From Rhodococcus sp. SGAir0479 (GTDB taxonomy: Bacteria; Actinomycetota; Actinomycetes; Mycobacteriales; Mycobacteriaceae), in NCBI RefSeq assembly GCF_005484805.1, contig NZ_CP039432.1, positions 1,240,001-1,304,000 of the forward strand: a DNA stretch of 64,000 nt. Direction: 5' to 3'. The translations under genes were made by a program, and so were the position numbers. The notes under the pieces were generated by a model that was not told the origin of the DNA, did not search any database, and saw only the letters and a program-made list of their open reading frames with translations. Of the stretch, positions 17,571 through 25,626 are shown piece by piece (within the stretch, counting starts at the first letter, position 1; each line of letters opens with the position of its first letter).

Positions 17571-19049
17571 TCACACCGGTTCGATCAGCCCGTGACGCAC
17601 CAGCGAGTGCACCAGCGGGACGGCCGTGGCGGAGAGCGACTCCTCGTCCTCGTCGTGGGCGAAGGCGAGAAGCGTGACGAGTTCTTCCAACGGCAATCCG
17701 TCCGCGCGCATTCCCGCCAGCAGCGCGGCGGCGAGATCGTCGACCTCGTGCTGCCACTGCGGCCCGTTCCCGCGGTGCACACGCGCGACCACCTGGTTCC
17801 ACCCGTCCTCGCCGGGCAGGTACACCCGCTCGAGTGCGGTCTCGGGGCGCACCGCGAACCGCGCCGTGCGCACGTCGTGCTCACGCAGCCACGCCACCCG
17901 CTCGAAGTAGGCGAGCGCCTCGTCGCCGAGGGGGTCGTCGAAGCCGTGACGCAGGTCCTCGCACAGCACGTCCGACGGCTGGTCGGTGCGGCGCAGGTAC
18001 ACGAACCCGAAGCCGACGCCGGCGACGTCCGCCTCCGCGAGGCGGTCGAGCCACGCATCGGCGCGGGCGGCAGTCGCGGGATCTCGTGGATCGGCCCCGC
18101 CGTCGCGCAGCCACGTCCCGACGTACAGCGCGGGGTCGGCAACGTCGCGCTGGACGATCCACGCGTCGACACCGTGGGCCGGCAGCCACGACGCGACCCG
18201 CTGCCGCCAGTCCTGCCCCTCGACGTGCAACCACGACGCGAGCATCGCGGCGGTCCCACCGGGGACGAGGTGGTCGGTGGCGGTCGAGATCATCAGCTCG
18301 CTGGCCCCGTCGAGATCCAGTCCGGAATCGCGGTAGCTGTGGGTGACCCGCGCCTCGCCGACGACGAACGGCGGATTGGCCACCACCTGGTCGAACTGCC
18401 GGCCGGCGACGGGTTCGAACCACGAGCCCTCGAGGATTTCGAAGTCGAGCCCGTTGAGGGCGGCGGTGGCCGCGGTCAGCGTCAGCGCGCGCGGGTTGAT
18501 GTCCGTCACGGTGATCTTGTCGGCGTAGTCGGCGGCCCGCAGCGCCTGGATGCCGCAACCGGTGCCGACGTCGAGCACGGTCCCGACCGGCCGAGTGGGG
18601 GTTCCCCGCAGAAGCGACATCGAGGCCTGGCCCACGCCGATGACGTGATCGTCGGCGGTCGGACGCGGGTGCAGCGAGCCGTCGAGATCCGACAGTGCCC
18701 ACCGGGTGCCGGAACCCAGGTCCAGCGGACGCAGGTCCAGCTCCGCGCGCACGGTGTCACCGTCGCGGGAGAGCAGGCCGGCGGCCACGGCGGCGTCGAG
18801 GCCGAGAGGGGCGAGGGCTGTGGCCACGGCAGCGGCCGGGCAGGGGTCCCCGAGGAGGAACAGACGGACCAGCTGTCCGAGGTCGCCGCCGTCCGCGGTC
18901 GCGCGGCGGGCCGGGACCGGTTCGTGCCGCCCCAACGCGGCGTGGGCGTCGACACCCAGGAGGTCGACGATCGCGTCGATGTCGTATCGGACGCGCGTCA
19001 GTGCCTCACGCAGCGGGCCGCAGATGGACAGCAGGAGCTCACGGTTCAC
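17571..19049 (-). CDS. Class I SAM-dependent methyltransferase with NPPF motif
   Basis: A 492-residue protein. After a helical N-terminal domain of about 130 residues comes a Rossmann methyltransferase core: SAM-binding VLDVGTGCG (158-166), the acidic loop VTDINPRAL, and the catalytic-type NPPF (225-228). NPPF/NPPY is shared by enzymes that methylate amide or ring nitrogen (PrmC, RsmC, RlmG and DNA N6 types). The C-terminal third is unassigned. Release factor, ribosomal RNA or another nucleic acid are all possible substrates, and I cannot choose. It lies upstream of sigB on the same strand, 163 bp apart. Confidence 0.82.
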   Translation of the reverse strand: MNRELLLSICGPLREALTRVRYDIDAIVDLLGVDAHAALGRHEPVPARRATADGGDLGQLVRLFLLGDPCPAAAVATALAPLGLDAAVAAGLLSRDGDTVRAELDLRPLDLGSGTRWALSDLDGSLHPRPTADDHVIGVGQASMSLLRGTPTRPVGTVLDVGTGCGIQALRAADYADKITVTDINPRALTLTAATAALNGLDFEILEGSWFEPVAGRQFDQVVANPPFVVGEARVTHSYRDSGLDLDGASELMISTATDHLVPGGTAAMLASWLHVEGQDWRQRVASWLPAHGVDAWIVQRDVADPALYVGTWLRDGGADPRDPATAARADAWLDRLAEADVAGVGFGFVYLRRTDQPSDVLCEDLRHGFDDPLGDEALAYFERVAWLREHDVRTARFAVRPETALERVYLPGEDGWNQVVARVHRGNGPQWQHEVDDLAAALLAGMRADGLPLEELVTLLAFAHDEDEESLSATAVPLVHSLVRHGLIEPV

Positions 19050-19094
19050 CCGAGCATTGTTGCAGCCGCCGACCGGAGTGCGGCCGGGCGCAGG

Positions 19095-19451
19095 TCAGCC
19101 CTCGATGGTGCGGTGGTCCCTCGCCTCGAGCGCGCGGGCGTCGTCCCGCCGGTCGTACCGGCTGGGCTCGTCCTTGGTACGCGGCGGCCGGTCGTTCGCG
19201 ATGAGCACGGCGATCCAGGGCAGCGGAATCGACAGTCCGATGATGCCGACCGAGATCCAGGGGTTGCCGAACGCTCCGTACGCGATCGCCGCGAGAATCA
19301 GCGCGGGGATGCGGAACGACATGATCGTCAGGTACTTCCGCACACGGGCCCGGTGCTGGTCCTCGATCGACTGCGCGGCCTCGGTGATGAGGGCCGGATT
19401 GCGGGGCGTACCACTCTCGGCGGACTCGCCGGACCCCGATGTTCTCGCCAT
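19095..19451 (-). CDS. DUF3099 family membrane protein (Rv2709-like)
   Basis: Start taken at 19451 (MARTSGSGESAESG); the open frame runs further but would overlap the divergent DUF3039 gene. The 118-residue protein has a short Ser/Glu-rich N-terminus, the conserved block ALITEAAQSIEDQHRARVRKYL, two membrane-spanning segments (IPALILAAIAYGAFG and WISVGIIGLSIPLPWIAVLIA) and a charged tail. It matches DUF3099, found beside DUF3039 and YihY genes in mycobacteria. Function is unknown. No strong Shine-Dalgarno precedes this start, so the exact N-terminus is uncertain. Confidence 0.8.
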   Translation of the reverse strand: MARTSGSGESAESGTPRNPALITEAAQSIEDQHRARVRKYLTIMSFRIPALILAAIAYGAFGNPWISVGIIGLSIPLPWIAVLIANDRPPRTKDEPSRYDRRDDARALEARDHRTIEG

Positions 19452-19511
19452 GGGTTCCACTGTTCCACTCTCGGGCGGCAAATGCACACGCCGGTGCGGC
19501 ATCATTGACCC

Positions 19512-19754
19512 GTGAGCACTTTGACGAAGGAACGTCCCGACACCACCACCGACGAGACCACCGACGACGACACCCCCAAGTTCTTCCACTACGTGAAGAA
19601 GGACAAGATCGCCGAGAGCGCGGTCATGGGCACGCACGTCGTCGCGCTCTGCGGGGAGGTCTTTCCGGTCACCCGCTCGGCCAAGCCCGGTTCACCCGTG
19701 TGCCCCGAGTGCAAGAAGGTCTACGACCGGTTGCGCAAGGGCGGAGGCGAGTGA
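19512..19754 (+). CDS. DUF3039 family protein (Rv2708c-like)
   Basis: An 80-residue protein starting at GTG. It is acidic and Thr-rich for the first 20 residues, then carries the DUF3039 block: FFHYVKKDKIAESAVMGTHVVALCGEVFPVTR and CPECKKVYDRL. The CxxC pair plus the upstream Cys could bind zinc. No signal or membrane segment is visible. It is divergent from the DUF3099 gene with 60 nt between them, and its last 34 bases overlap the end of the convergent YihY gene. No function is known to me. Confidence 0.87.
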   Translation: MSTLTKERPDTTTDETTDDDTPKFFHYVKKDKIAESAVMGTHVVALCGEVFPVTRSAKPGSPVCPECKKVYDRLRKGGGE

Positions 19755-20851
19755 ACCCCGGTTCGCTCCGGCTCCGTGGGGGGCGCGGCATCGTCGTCCG
19801 CGTCCGCCGCACCGGGGGGTGAGGGCTGCTCGGGCTGTGACCGATCCGACCCCGATCGGATGGGTCCGGTCGCCAGCCGCCGGGTCAGCGTCGTCACGCG
19901 GCCGGCCTCGTCCGGGGTGTCCGCGGTCTGCGCGGCGAGCCAGTCCCGGACCTGCTCCACGCGCGTGGCGCGCGCGGGCCAGAACTCCTGGATGGTCGCG
20001 TTGAACTCGGCGCCGAGAACGATCGCGAACCCGAGGAAAAACGTGAACAGCAGGAACGCGATCGGCGTGGCCAGCGCTCCGTAGGTGTACCCGGTGCCGG
20101 CGATGGCGCTCAGGTACCAGCGCAGCACCGTGCTGGCCGCCATGAAGAAGACACCCGCGAGCAGCGCTCCGCAGAGCAGTCGGTGCCACGGCAGCGACTT
20201 CGGCAACGCCACCTTGTACAGCGTCGTCAGTCCGATGATGAGCAGCAGACCTACGGCCGGGTAGTAGAACGCGTCGACCATCTCGGTGCCGACCGCATGC
20301 CACGATTCCGGCAGTGCGCGGCCGATCATGGTCGGGCCGAGGGCCACGAGCGGCAGCGTGAACACGGCCAGGGCGAGAAACCCGACGTAGAGCAGCAGCG
20401 CGAACACCCGCTGCCAGACCGGGTGCCGGGCGTCCTGCTGGCCGTGCGCCTCGACGATCGAGTCGACGAACGTCGAGATCGCCGACGACCCCGCCCACAG
20501 CGACAGCAGGAAGCCGACCGAGATGATCTCCGGCCGGCCGCGTCCGAGCACGTCCCCGACCGTCGGCTGGATGATCTGGTCGACGACGTTCTCGCTGAAG
20601 ACGCTGTGGCTGAACGTGATGATCTTCGACTGGATGATCTCCACGGTGTTCGGCCCGAACCATCCCCCGACGTAGCCCAGGCTGCCCAGCAGGCCCAGCA
20701 GCAGCGGGGGCAACGACAGCGTCTGCCAGAACGCGGCGGTGGCCGACTTGCCGAAGATCGAATCGTTCCACGCCTTGACCGCCGTGCGCGAGACCAGTTG
20801 CGCAGCCCGACGGAACGGGTGGCGTTCGGTACGGGTCGGCGTCTCGCTCAT
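19721..20851 (-). CDS. YihY/BrkB family inner membrane protein (Rv2707-like)
   Basis: Start placed at 20851 (MSETPTRTERHPF), since the longer open frame adds 25 residues unlike the family. The 376-residue protein has about six membrane helices in the YihY/virulence factor BrkB pattern: TAAFWQTLSLPPLLLGLLG, FLLSLWAGSSAISTF, VFALLLYVGFLALAVF, ALGPTMIG and the closing TPIAFLLFTFFLGFAIVLGAEFNATIQE. An older name, ribonuclease BN, is wrong for this family. Transport or envelope function is suspected but unproven. The soluble Pro/Ala/Asp-rich tail (about 80 residues) overlaps DUF3039 at the DNA level. Confidence 0.87.
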   Translation of the reverse strand: MSETPTRTERHPFRRAAQLVSRTAVKAWNDSIFGKSATAAFWQTLSLPPLLLGLLGSLGYVGGWFGPNTVEIIQSKIITFSHSVFSENVVDQIIQPTVGDVLGRGRPEIISVGFLLSLWAGSSAISTFVDSIVEAHGQQDARHPVWQRVFALLLYVGFLALAVFTLPLVALGPTMIGRALPESWHAVGTEMVDAFYYPAVGLLLIIGLTTLYKVALPKSLPWHRLLCGALLAGVFFMAASTVLRWYLSAIAGTGYTYGALATPIAFLLFTFFLGFAIVLGAEFNATIQEFWPARATRVEQVRDWLAAQTADTPDEAGRVTTLTRRLATGPIRSGSDRSQPEQPSPPGAADADDDAAPPTEPERTGVHSPPPLRNRS

Positions 20852-21094
20852 GGTGATTCCAGGATTCCTGACGACGCGTTGGGATGCCCGGCGCGGCGCG
20901 CCGCGGTGCCGGACCGATTCTGCCACCCGCGGCCGCCGCCGGCCGGGCCGCGTGGCACCGGCTCGCCCGCCGCGCCCGCGGCTGATGCGCGCGGCGTCGG
21001 CATCGGACGCTAGGCTCCTCGGGGTCGTCGCCGGACCCCGTCCCGGGTCCGGACGGCCCGAATCCCGTCAGCGAAGCAAGGAGTGGGAACGACT

Positions 21095-21124
21095 GTGCGT
21101 AGCCTGTGGCGAGGTGCGAAGTGA
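21095..21124 (+). CDS. Possible nine-codon leader reading frame of the helicase gene
   Basis: GTG at 21095 opens a frame reading MRSLWRGAK and stopping at 21122-21124, where the stop overlaps the helicase GTG (sequence GTGA). An AAGGAG is at 21078-21083, eleven bases upstream, which is somewhat far. The arrangement would couple translation of the helicase to a short leader. There is no attenuator hairpin and no run of codons for one amino acid, so it may be chance. Confidence 0.25.
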   Translation: MRSLWRGAK

Positions 21125-22857
21125 GCGCTGACCCCGGAAGTATCGACCGTGCGCCTGCTCCCACCGGCTCTCTCCGTGCGTGGCAGCGACGCGCACTCAC
21201 CAGGTATTTGGCGACCAAACCGCGGGACTTCCTCGCGGTCGCGACGCCCGGGGCCGGCAAGACGACCTTCGCGCTGCGGGTCGCGTCGGAACTCCTCCGG
21301 GACCGCACGGTCGATCAGGTGACCGTGGTCGCCCCGACCGAGCACCTCAAGCACCAGTGGGCCGAGGCGGCCGCGCGGATCGGTATCGCGCTGGACTCGT
21401 ACTTCTCCAACTCGACGGGCCAGACGTCGGCCGACTACCACGGTGTCGTCGTCACGTACGCGCAGGTCGCGTCGCACCCGTTCAAGCACCGCGCCCGCAC
21501 CGACGCGCGGCGCACCCTCGTGATTCTCGACGAGATCCACCACGGCGGCGACGCCAAGAGCTGGGGTGACGCGATCCGCGAGGCGTACGGGGACGCCACC
21601 CGGCGCCTCGCGCTCACCGGTACCCCGTTCCGCAGCGACGACAGCCCGATCCCGTTCGTGACGTACGAACCGGACAACGAGGGGCACCAGCGGTCGAAGG
21701 CCGACCACACGTACGGGTACTCGGACGCGCTCGCCGACGGTGTCGTGCGGCCGGTCGTGTTCCTGGCGTACTCGGGCGAGGCGCGCTGGCGCAACAGCGC
21801 GGGCGAGGAGTTCGCCGCCCGCCTGGGGGAGCCGCTGAGCGCCGAGCAGACCGCCCGTGCGTGGCGCACGGCGCTCGACCCCGCCGGTGACTGGATCCCG
21901 TCCGTGCTCACGGCCGCCAACACCCGCCTCGGCCAGCTGCGCGCCGGCGGCATGCCCGACGCCGGGGGTCTCGTGATCGCGACGGACCAGACGGTGGCCC
22001 GCGCGTACGCCAAGCAGCTCGAGGCGATCACCGGGGAGGCGCCCGCGCTGATCCTGTCCGACGACCCCACCGCGTCCAAGCGGATCGCCGAGTTCGCGGC
22101 CAGCACACAGCCGTGGATGGTCGCGGTGCGCATGGTGTCCGAGGGCGTCGACGTGCCTCGGCTCGCGGTCGGTGTGTACGCGACCAGCGCATCGACGCCG
22201 CTGTTCTTCGCGCAGGCCATCGGACGCTTCGTGCGCCTGCGGACCAAGGGCGAGACCGCGAGCGTGTTCCTGCCGTCCGTGCCGGTCCTGCTGGACCTGG
22301 CGAGCCAGCTCGAGGCCCAGCGCGACCACATCCTCGGCAAGCCGCACCGCGAGAAGGACGGCCTCGACGACGACCTGCTGGCCGACGCGAACAAGCAGAA
22401 GGACGAACCCGGCGAGGAGGAGAAGGCGTTCACCTCGCTCGGCGCCGATGCCGAACTGGACCAGGTCATCTACGACGGATCGTCCTTCGGTACCGCGACG
22501 TTCTCCGGATCGGACGAGGAGGCCGACTACCTGGGCCTGCCGGGCCTGCTCGACGCCGAACAGATGCGGGCCCTGCTCCGCCAGCGCCAGCAGAAGCAGT
22601 TGGACAAGCCCGCGGCCGAACCGGCACCGGTGCCGCAGCCGGTACCGCAGACCGTGACCGAGCGGGTCGCCGCGGCCGGACAGCTGGCCAACCTGCGCCG
22701 CGAACTGAATTCGCTGGTCGCGATGCACCACCACCGCACCGGCAAGCCCCACGGCGTCATCCACGGCGACCTGCGCCGCATGTGCGGCGGCCCGCCCACG
22801 GCCATCGCGACCGTCGAACAGCTCACCGACCGCATCGCGATGCTCCGCCAGTGGTGA
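21121..22857 (+). CDS. DEAD/DEAH-box helicase, XPB/RadD-like
   Basis: A 578-residue superfamily 2 helicase. Walker A is ATPGAGKT (41-48), the DEAH-type box is DEIHH (137-141), motif III is LTGTPFR, and a motif VI-like QAIGRFVRL closes the second lobe. A helical tail (about residues 440-578) carries a Gln/Pro-rich linker and a conserved LANLRRELNSLVAMHHHRTGKPHGVIHGDLR element. It should be an ATP-driven DNA or RNA translocase. Start at GTG 21121 is preferred; another in-frame GTG is at 21106. A nine-codon reading frame with its own AAGGAG ends at this start (GTGA overlap), hinting at translational coupling. Confidence 0.85.
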   Translation: MSADPGSIDRAPAPTGSLRAWQRRALTRYLATKPRDFLAVATPGAGKTTFALRVASELLRDRTVDQVTVVAPTEHLKHQWAEAAARIGIALDSYFSNSTGQTSADYHGVVVTYAQVASHPFKHRARTDARRTLVILDEIHHGGDAKSWGDAIREAYGDATRRLALTGTPFRSDDSPIPFVTYEPDNEGHQRSKADHTYGYSDALADGVVRPVVFLAYSGEARWRNSAGEEFAARLGEPLSAEQTARAWRTALDPAGDWIPSVLTAANTRLGQLRAGGMPDAGGLVIATDQTVARAYAKQLEAITGEAPALILSDDPTASKRIAEFAASTQPWMVAVRMVSEGVDVPRLAVGVYATSASTPLFFAQAIGRFVRLRTKGETASVFLPSVPVLLDLASQLEAQRDHILGKPHREKDGLDDDLLADANKQKDEPGEEEKAFTSLGADAELDQVIYDGSSFGTATFSGSDEEADYLGLPGLLDAEQMRALLRQRQQKQLDKPAAEPAPVPQPVPQTVTERVAAAGQLANLRRELNSLVAMHHHRTGKPHGVIHGDLRRMCGGPPTAIATVEQLTDRIAMLRQW

Positions 22858-22872
22858 GCCGTCCCGGAAACG

Positions 22873-22912
22873 CCGAAGCGGGCGACCACCTCCAGGTGGT
22901 CGCCCGCTTCGG
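22873..22912. terminator. Long hairpin terminator downstream of the helicase gene
   Basis: A perfect 19-bp inverted repeat, CCGAAGCGGGCGACCACCT (22873-22891) with its complement 22894-22912, begins 16 nt after the helicase stop and lies in front of the end of the convergent DUF7455 gene. It can serve both directions. The central two bases cannot form a loop alone, so the top pair or two will be open. Confidence 0.8.
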
Positions 22913-22951
22913 GACGAGGGACGGTTGTCGTCCGCCCGGTGTGCTGACCCG

Positions 22952-23146
22952 CTACACCGTCGCTTCGGAGTCGCTGACGATGGTCGCGTTCATCTCGCGA
23001 AGGCGATCGGCGTGCTCGTTCGCGTGATGCTGGCAGAAGAGAAGCTCTCCTCCGCTTTCGAGCACTGCGCGCACGCGGGCTGCTGCGCTGCACCGGTCGC
23101 AACGGTCGGCAGCGGTCAACGGGGGACTGGTCAGGGTTCCGGGCAT
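22952..23146 (-). CDS. DUF7455 small zinc-finger-like protein
   Basis: Start set at 23146, four bases downstream of GGAGG; the open frame extends upstream without family-like sequence. The 64-residue product has LTAADRCDRCSAAARVRAVL, then LLFCQHHANEHADRLREM. Its CxxC and CxHH groups would make a single zinc site. This short actinobacterial family (DUF7455) is highly conserved and usually monocistronic. No function is established to my knowledge. The gene is divergent from the DUF952 gene with 247 nt between them and convergent with the helicase gene. Confidence 0.85.
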   Translation of the reverse strand: MPGTLTSPPLTAADRCDRCSAAARVRAVLESGGELLFCQHHANEHADRLREMNATIVSDSEATV

Positions 23147-23261
23147 GACTCCTCCGAACTGGCTGCGGGCTCGCACCCGACGCCTGGGGTCTTCCGCCGC
23201 GTCGGGGGTGACGCGGTAGGTCCACTCTGTCAGACGTTCGACTTGCTCGGGTTGTTCCCGA

Positions 23262-23290
23262 TTGCCCCCGGGTGTGTCGTCTCTTACAGT
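23262..23290 (+). promoter_or_regulatory. Housekeeping-type promoter for the DUF952 gene
   Basis: TTGCCC (23262-23267) and TACAGT (23285-23290) are separated by 17 nt, a good fit to a SigA-type -35/-10 pair in a GC-rich genome. It would give a 5' leader of roughly 95 nt before the ATG at 23394. No other clear signal is seen in the rest of the 247-nt spacer. Confidence 0.4.
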
Positions 23291-23393
23291 GAGGCCCCTG
23301 ATCTCGGACGATGGCCCTCGGGGCGAGGCGGGTGTTCGCTCACAGCTGACGTTTCCCGCCGGTTCGGGAAGCTGCCGACGAGGAGGAGGGTGC

Positions 23394-23762
23394 ATGTCCG
23401 ACGCGACGCCGGGAACCGGTGACCGACTGCTGCACATGTGCTCGCGCGAGGAGTGGCGGGCCGCGCAGCGCGACGGTGTGCGGGTCCCGGACGGATTCGC
23501 GGCCGACGGGTTCGTGCACTTGTCGACGCCCGCCCAGGTGCACCTGCCCGCCAATCGGCTGTTCGCCGGACGGCGGGACCTGGTACTGCTGGAGCTGGAC
23601 CCGGCCCGGCTGAGCGACGAGGTCCGGTGGGAGCCCGGCGTGCCCTCCGACCCGGCATCCATGCGGTTCCCGCACCTGTACGGACCGTTGCCGGTGGCAG
23701 CGGTGGTGCGGGTGCAGGACTACCTCCCCGACCCCTCCGGAGCCTTCCCTCCGCTCGGGTGA
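23394..23762 (+). CDS. DUF952 family protein
   Basis: A 122-residue protein with AGGAGGAGGG directly upstream. It matches DUF952: LLHMCSREEWRAAQRDG at the start, then DGFVHLSTPAQVHLPANRLFAG, VLLELDPARLSDEVRWEP and FPHLYGPLPVAAVVRV. The conserved His of HLST and the Glu/His of the later block resemble the fold of glutathione- or ADP-ribose-modifying proteins of the ART-like class, but the activity is not established. It is soluble and cytoplasmic. It precedes the antiporter pair by 57 nt on the same strand and might share its transcript. Confidence 0.82.
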   Translation: MSDATPGTGDRLLHMCSREEWRAAQRDGVRVPDGFAADGFVHLSTPAQVHLPANRLFAGRRDLVLLELDPARLSDEVRWEPGVPSDPASMRFPHLYGPLPVAAVVRVQDYLPDPSGAFPPLG

Positions 23763-23819
23763 GGCAGCCGACGGGGGCGTCCGTGGTGGAGTGACGGTGC
23801 GTGGCGCTACCGTTGAGCC

Positions 23820-24302
23820 ATGAACGTGGAAGTGACGCCGCTGCCGGGTATCGGAGTCCGCAAGGATTTCGCGCTCGCGACGGGTCGACGCATCGGGGTG
23901 GTCACGCACCGCGACGGCCGCACCGATCTCATCGTCTCCAAGGTCGACGACCCCGACGCCTGCATGGCGTCGATCCCGCTCGATACCGAGGAGGCCTCGG
24001 TGCTGGCCAATCTGCTCGGTGCCCCGCAGCTGGTCGCACAGCTGCGCGAGGAGCATCGGGACCTGCCCGGCATCAGCACCCGGCAGTTGCCGATCACCGA
24101 GAACTCGCCGTGGGACGGTCGGACGCTGGGCGAGACCGCGATGCGCACCCGGACCGGGGTCTCCGTCGTGGCGGTGATGCGGGCGGGGCAGATCGCCCCC
24201 TCGCCCAACCCGGACTTCCTGTTCACCGAGGGTGATCTCCTGGTCGCCGTGGGCACGCAGGAAGGCCTCGAACAGGCCGCCAAGATCCTCGCGCACGGCT
24301 GA
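23820..24302 (+). CDS. Regulatory subunit of a cation/proton antiporter (KhtT-like, RCK_C domain)
   Basis: A 160-residue soluble protein. The first 70 residues resemble KhtT-type subunits (VEVTPLPGIGVRKDFALATGRRIGVV). Residues 90-158 form a TrkA-C/RCK_C domain (TLGETAMRTRTGVSVVAVMRAGQI, then FTEGDLLVAVGTQEGLEQ) that binds a nucleotide-type ligand and gates the transporter. In Bacillus KhtT controls the potassium/proton antiporter KhtU, and in several bacteria this domain binds c-di-AMP. The transporter gene starts 18 nt downstream, so the two form an operon. The ligand here is not known. Confidence 0.87.
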   Translation: MNVEVTPLPGIGVRKDFALATGRRIGVVTHRDGRTDLIVSKVDDPDACMASIPLDTEEASVLANLLGAPQLVAQLREEHRDLPGISTRQLPITENSPWDGRTLGETAMRTRTGVSVVAVMRAGQIAPSPNPDFLFTEGDLLVAVGTQEGLEQAAKILAHG

Positions 24303-24320
24303 TCCGGGTACCGCGATCAC

Positions 24321-25529
24321 GTGAGCGGAACTGCACTGGCACTCGTCGAACTCGGCGCTGTCTTCTTCGCGCTCGGCGTTCTCGGTCGTCTCGCCGGTCG
24401 CATCGGCATGTCCCCGATCCCGCTCTACCTGATCGGCGGACTGTGCTTCGGCCAGGGCGGCTTCATTCAACTCGGCGACATCGGGGAGTTCAGCCATCTC
24501 GCGAGCGAGATCGGTGTCGTGCTGCTGCTGTTGCTGCTCGGACTCGAGTACACCGCGTCCGAGCTGGTCACCGGACTGCGCCGATCGTGGCTGGCCGGCA
24601 TCGTCGACGTCGCGCTCAACGCCGCGCCCGGCGCGATCCTGGCGTTCGCGCTCGGGTGGGGCCCGGTGGGTGCCCTCACGCTGGGCGGTGTCACCTACAT
24701 CTCGTCGTCCGGCATCATTGCGAAAGTTCTCGGCGATCTCGGTCGGCTCGGTAACCGCGAGACCCCCGTCGTCCTGTCGATTCTCGTGTTCGAGGATCTC
24801 GCGATGGCGGTCTACCTGCCGATCCTCACCGCCGTCCTCGCGGGCGTGAGCTTCCTCGGCGGCCTGCAGGCGGTGGGGATCTCGTTCGCGGTCATCACCG
24901 TCGTCCTGGTCGTGGCGCTGCGCTACGGCAACGTCGTCTCCTCGCTGGTCGACAGCACCGACCGCGAGGTGTTCCTGCTGAAGCTGCTCGGCGCCGCGCT
25001 CCTGGTGGCCGGACTCGCGTCGTCGCTGCAGGTGTCCGCTGCGGTCGGGGCGTTCCTGCTCGGTATCGCGATCTCCGGCTCCACCGCGCGCAATGCCACC
25101 CGCCTGCTCGAGCCGCTGCGGGACCTGTTCGCCGCGATGTTCTTCGTCGTCTTCGGACTCAACACCGATCCGACGTCGATTCCGCCGGTTCTGCTGCCCG
25201 CCGTCGGTCTGGCCGTCGTCACGACCGCCACCAAGGTGCTCACGGGCTGGTGGGCGGCGCGCCGGCAGGGTATCGGCGTCATGGGCCGGGCGCGCGCCGG
25301 CGCCGCCCTGATCGCGCGTGGCGAATTCTCGATCGTCATCGCCGGACTCGCGGTGTCGGCGGGCGCCGTCGAGGGCGAGCTGGCCGCTCTCGCGACCGCG
25401 TACGTGCTGCTGATGGCCGTGCTGGGGCCCGTCGGCGCGCGCGTCGCCGAGCCGTTCGTGCGGTGGCTGCAACGACGTCCGCGCCCCGACGAGGAAGGCG
25501 CCCCCAAGGATCCCTTCCTCACCAGCTGA
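24321..25529 (+). CDS. Cation/proton antiporter of the CPA2 (Kef/KhtU) family
   Basis: A 402-residue membrane protein starting at GTG. It has about 11-12 membrane helices, including FFALGVLGRLAGRIGMSPIPLYLIGGL at the start, a central LVFEDLAMAVYLPILTAVL with the conserved Glu-Asp of the CPA2 fold, and GAALIARGEFSIVIAGLAVSAG. It lacks the C-terminal TrkA-N domain of KefB/KefC; regulation comes instead from the separate upstream subunit. It should exchange potassium or sodium for protons across the cell membrane, helping pH and osmotic balance. Which ion is moved cannot be read from sequence. Confidence 0.89.
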   Translation: MSGTALALVELGAVFFALGVLGRLAGRIGMSPIPLYLIGGLCFGQGGFIQLGDIGEFSHLASEIGVVLLLLLLGLEYTASELVTGLRRSWLAGIVDVALNAAPGAILAFALGWGPVGALTLGGVTYISSSGIIAKVLGDLGRLGNRETPVVLSILVFEDLAMAVYLPILTAVLAGVSFLGGLQAVGISFAVITVVLVVALRYGNVVSSLVDSTDREVFLLKLLGAALLVAGLASSLQVSAAVGAFLLGIAISGSTARNATRLLEPLRDLFAAMFFVVFGLNTDPTSIPPVLLPAVGLAVVTTATKVLTGWWAARRQGIGVMGRARAGAALIARGEFSIVIAGLAVSAGAVEGELAALATAYVLLMAVLGPVGARVAEPFVRWLQRRPRPDEEGAPKDPFLTS

Positions 25530-25576
25530 CCGGGGCGGGCCGGGTCCGACACGACGGCACCGCCCCCGGACAGAAC

Positions 25577-25611
25577 TGCGCCCCGACCCGCATGGTGCGG
25601 GCCGGGGCGCA
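25577..25611. terminator. Bidirectional terminator between antiporter gene and sigA
   Basis: TGCGCCCCG (25577-25585), one mismatched base, and CCCGCA (25587-25592) pair with TGCGGG (25596-25601) and CGGGGCGCA (25603-25611) around a 3-nt loop. The stem lies 15 nt before the end of convergent sigA and about 50 nt after the antiporter stop. Confidence 0.7.
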
Positions 25612-25626
25612 GATGCAGCCGGCGTG

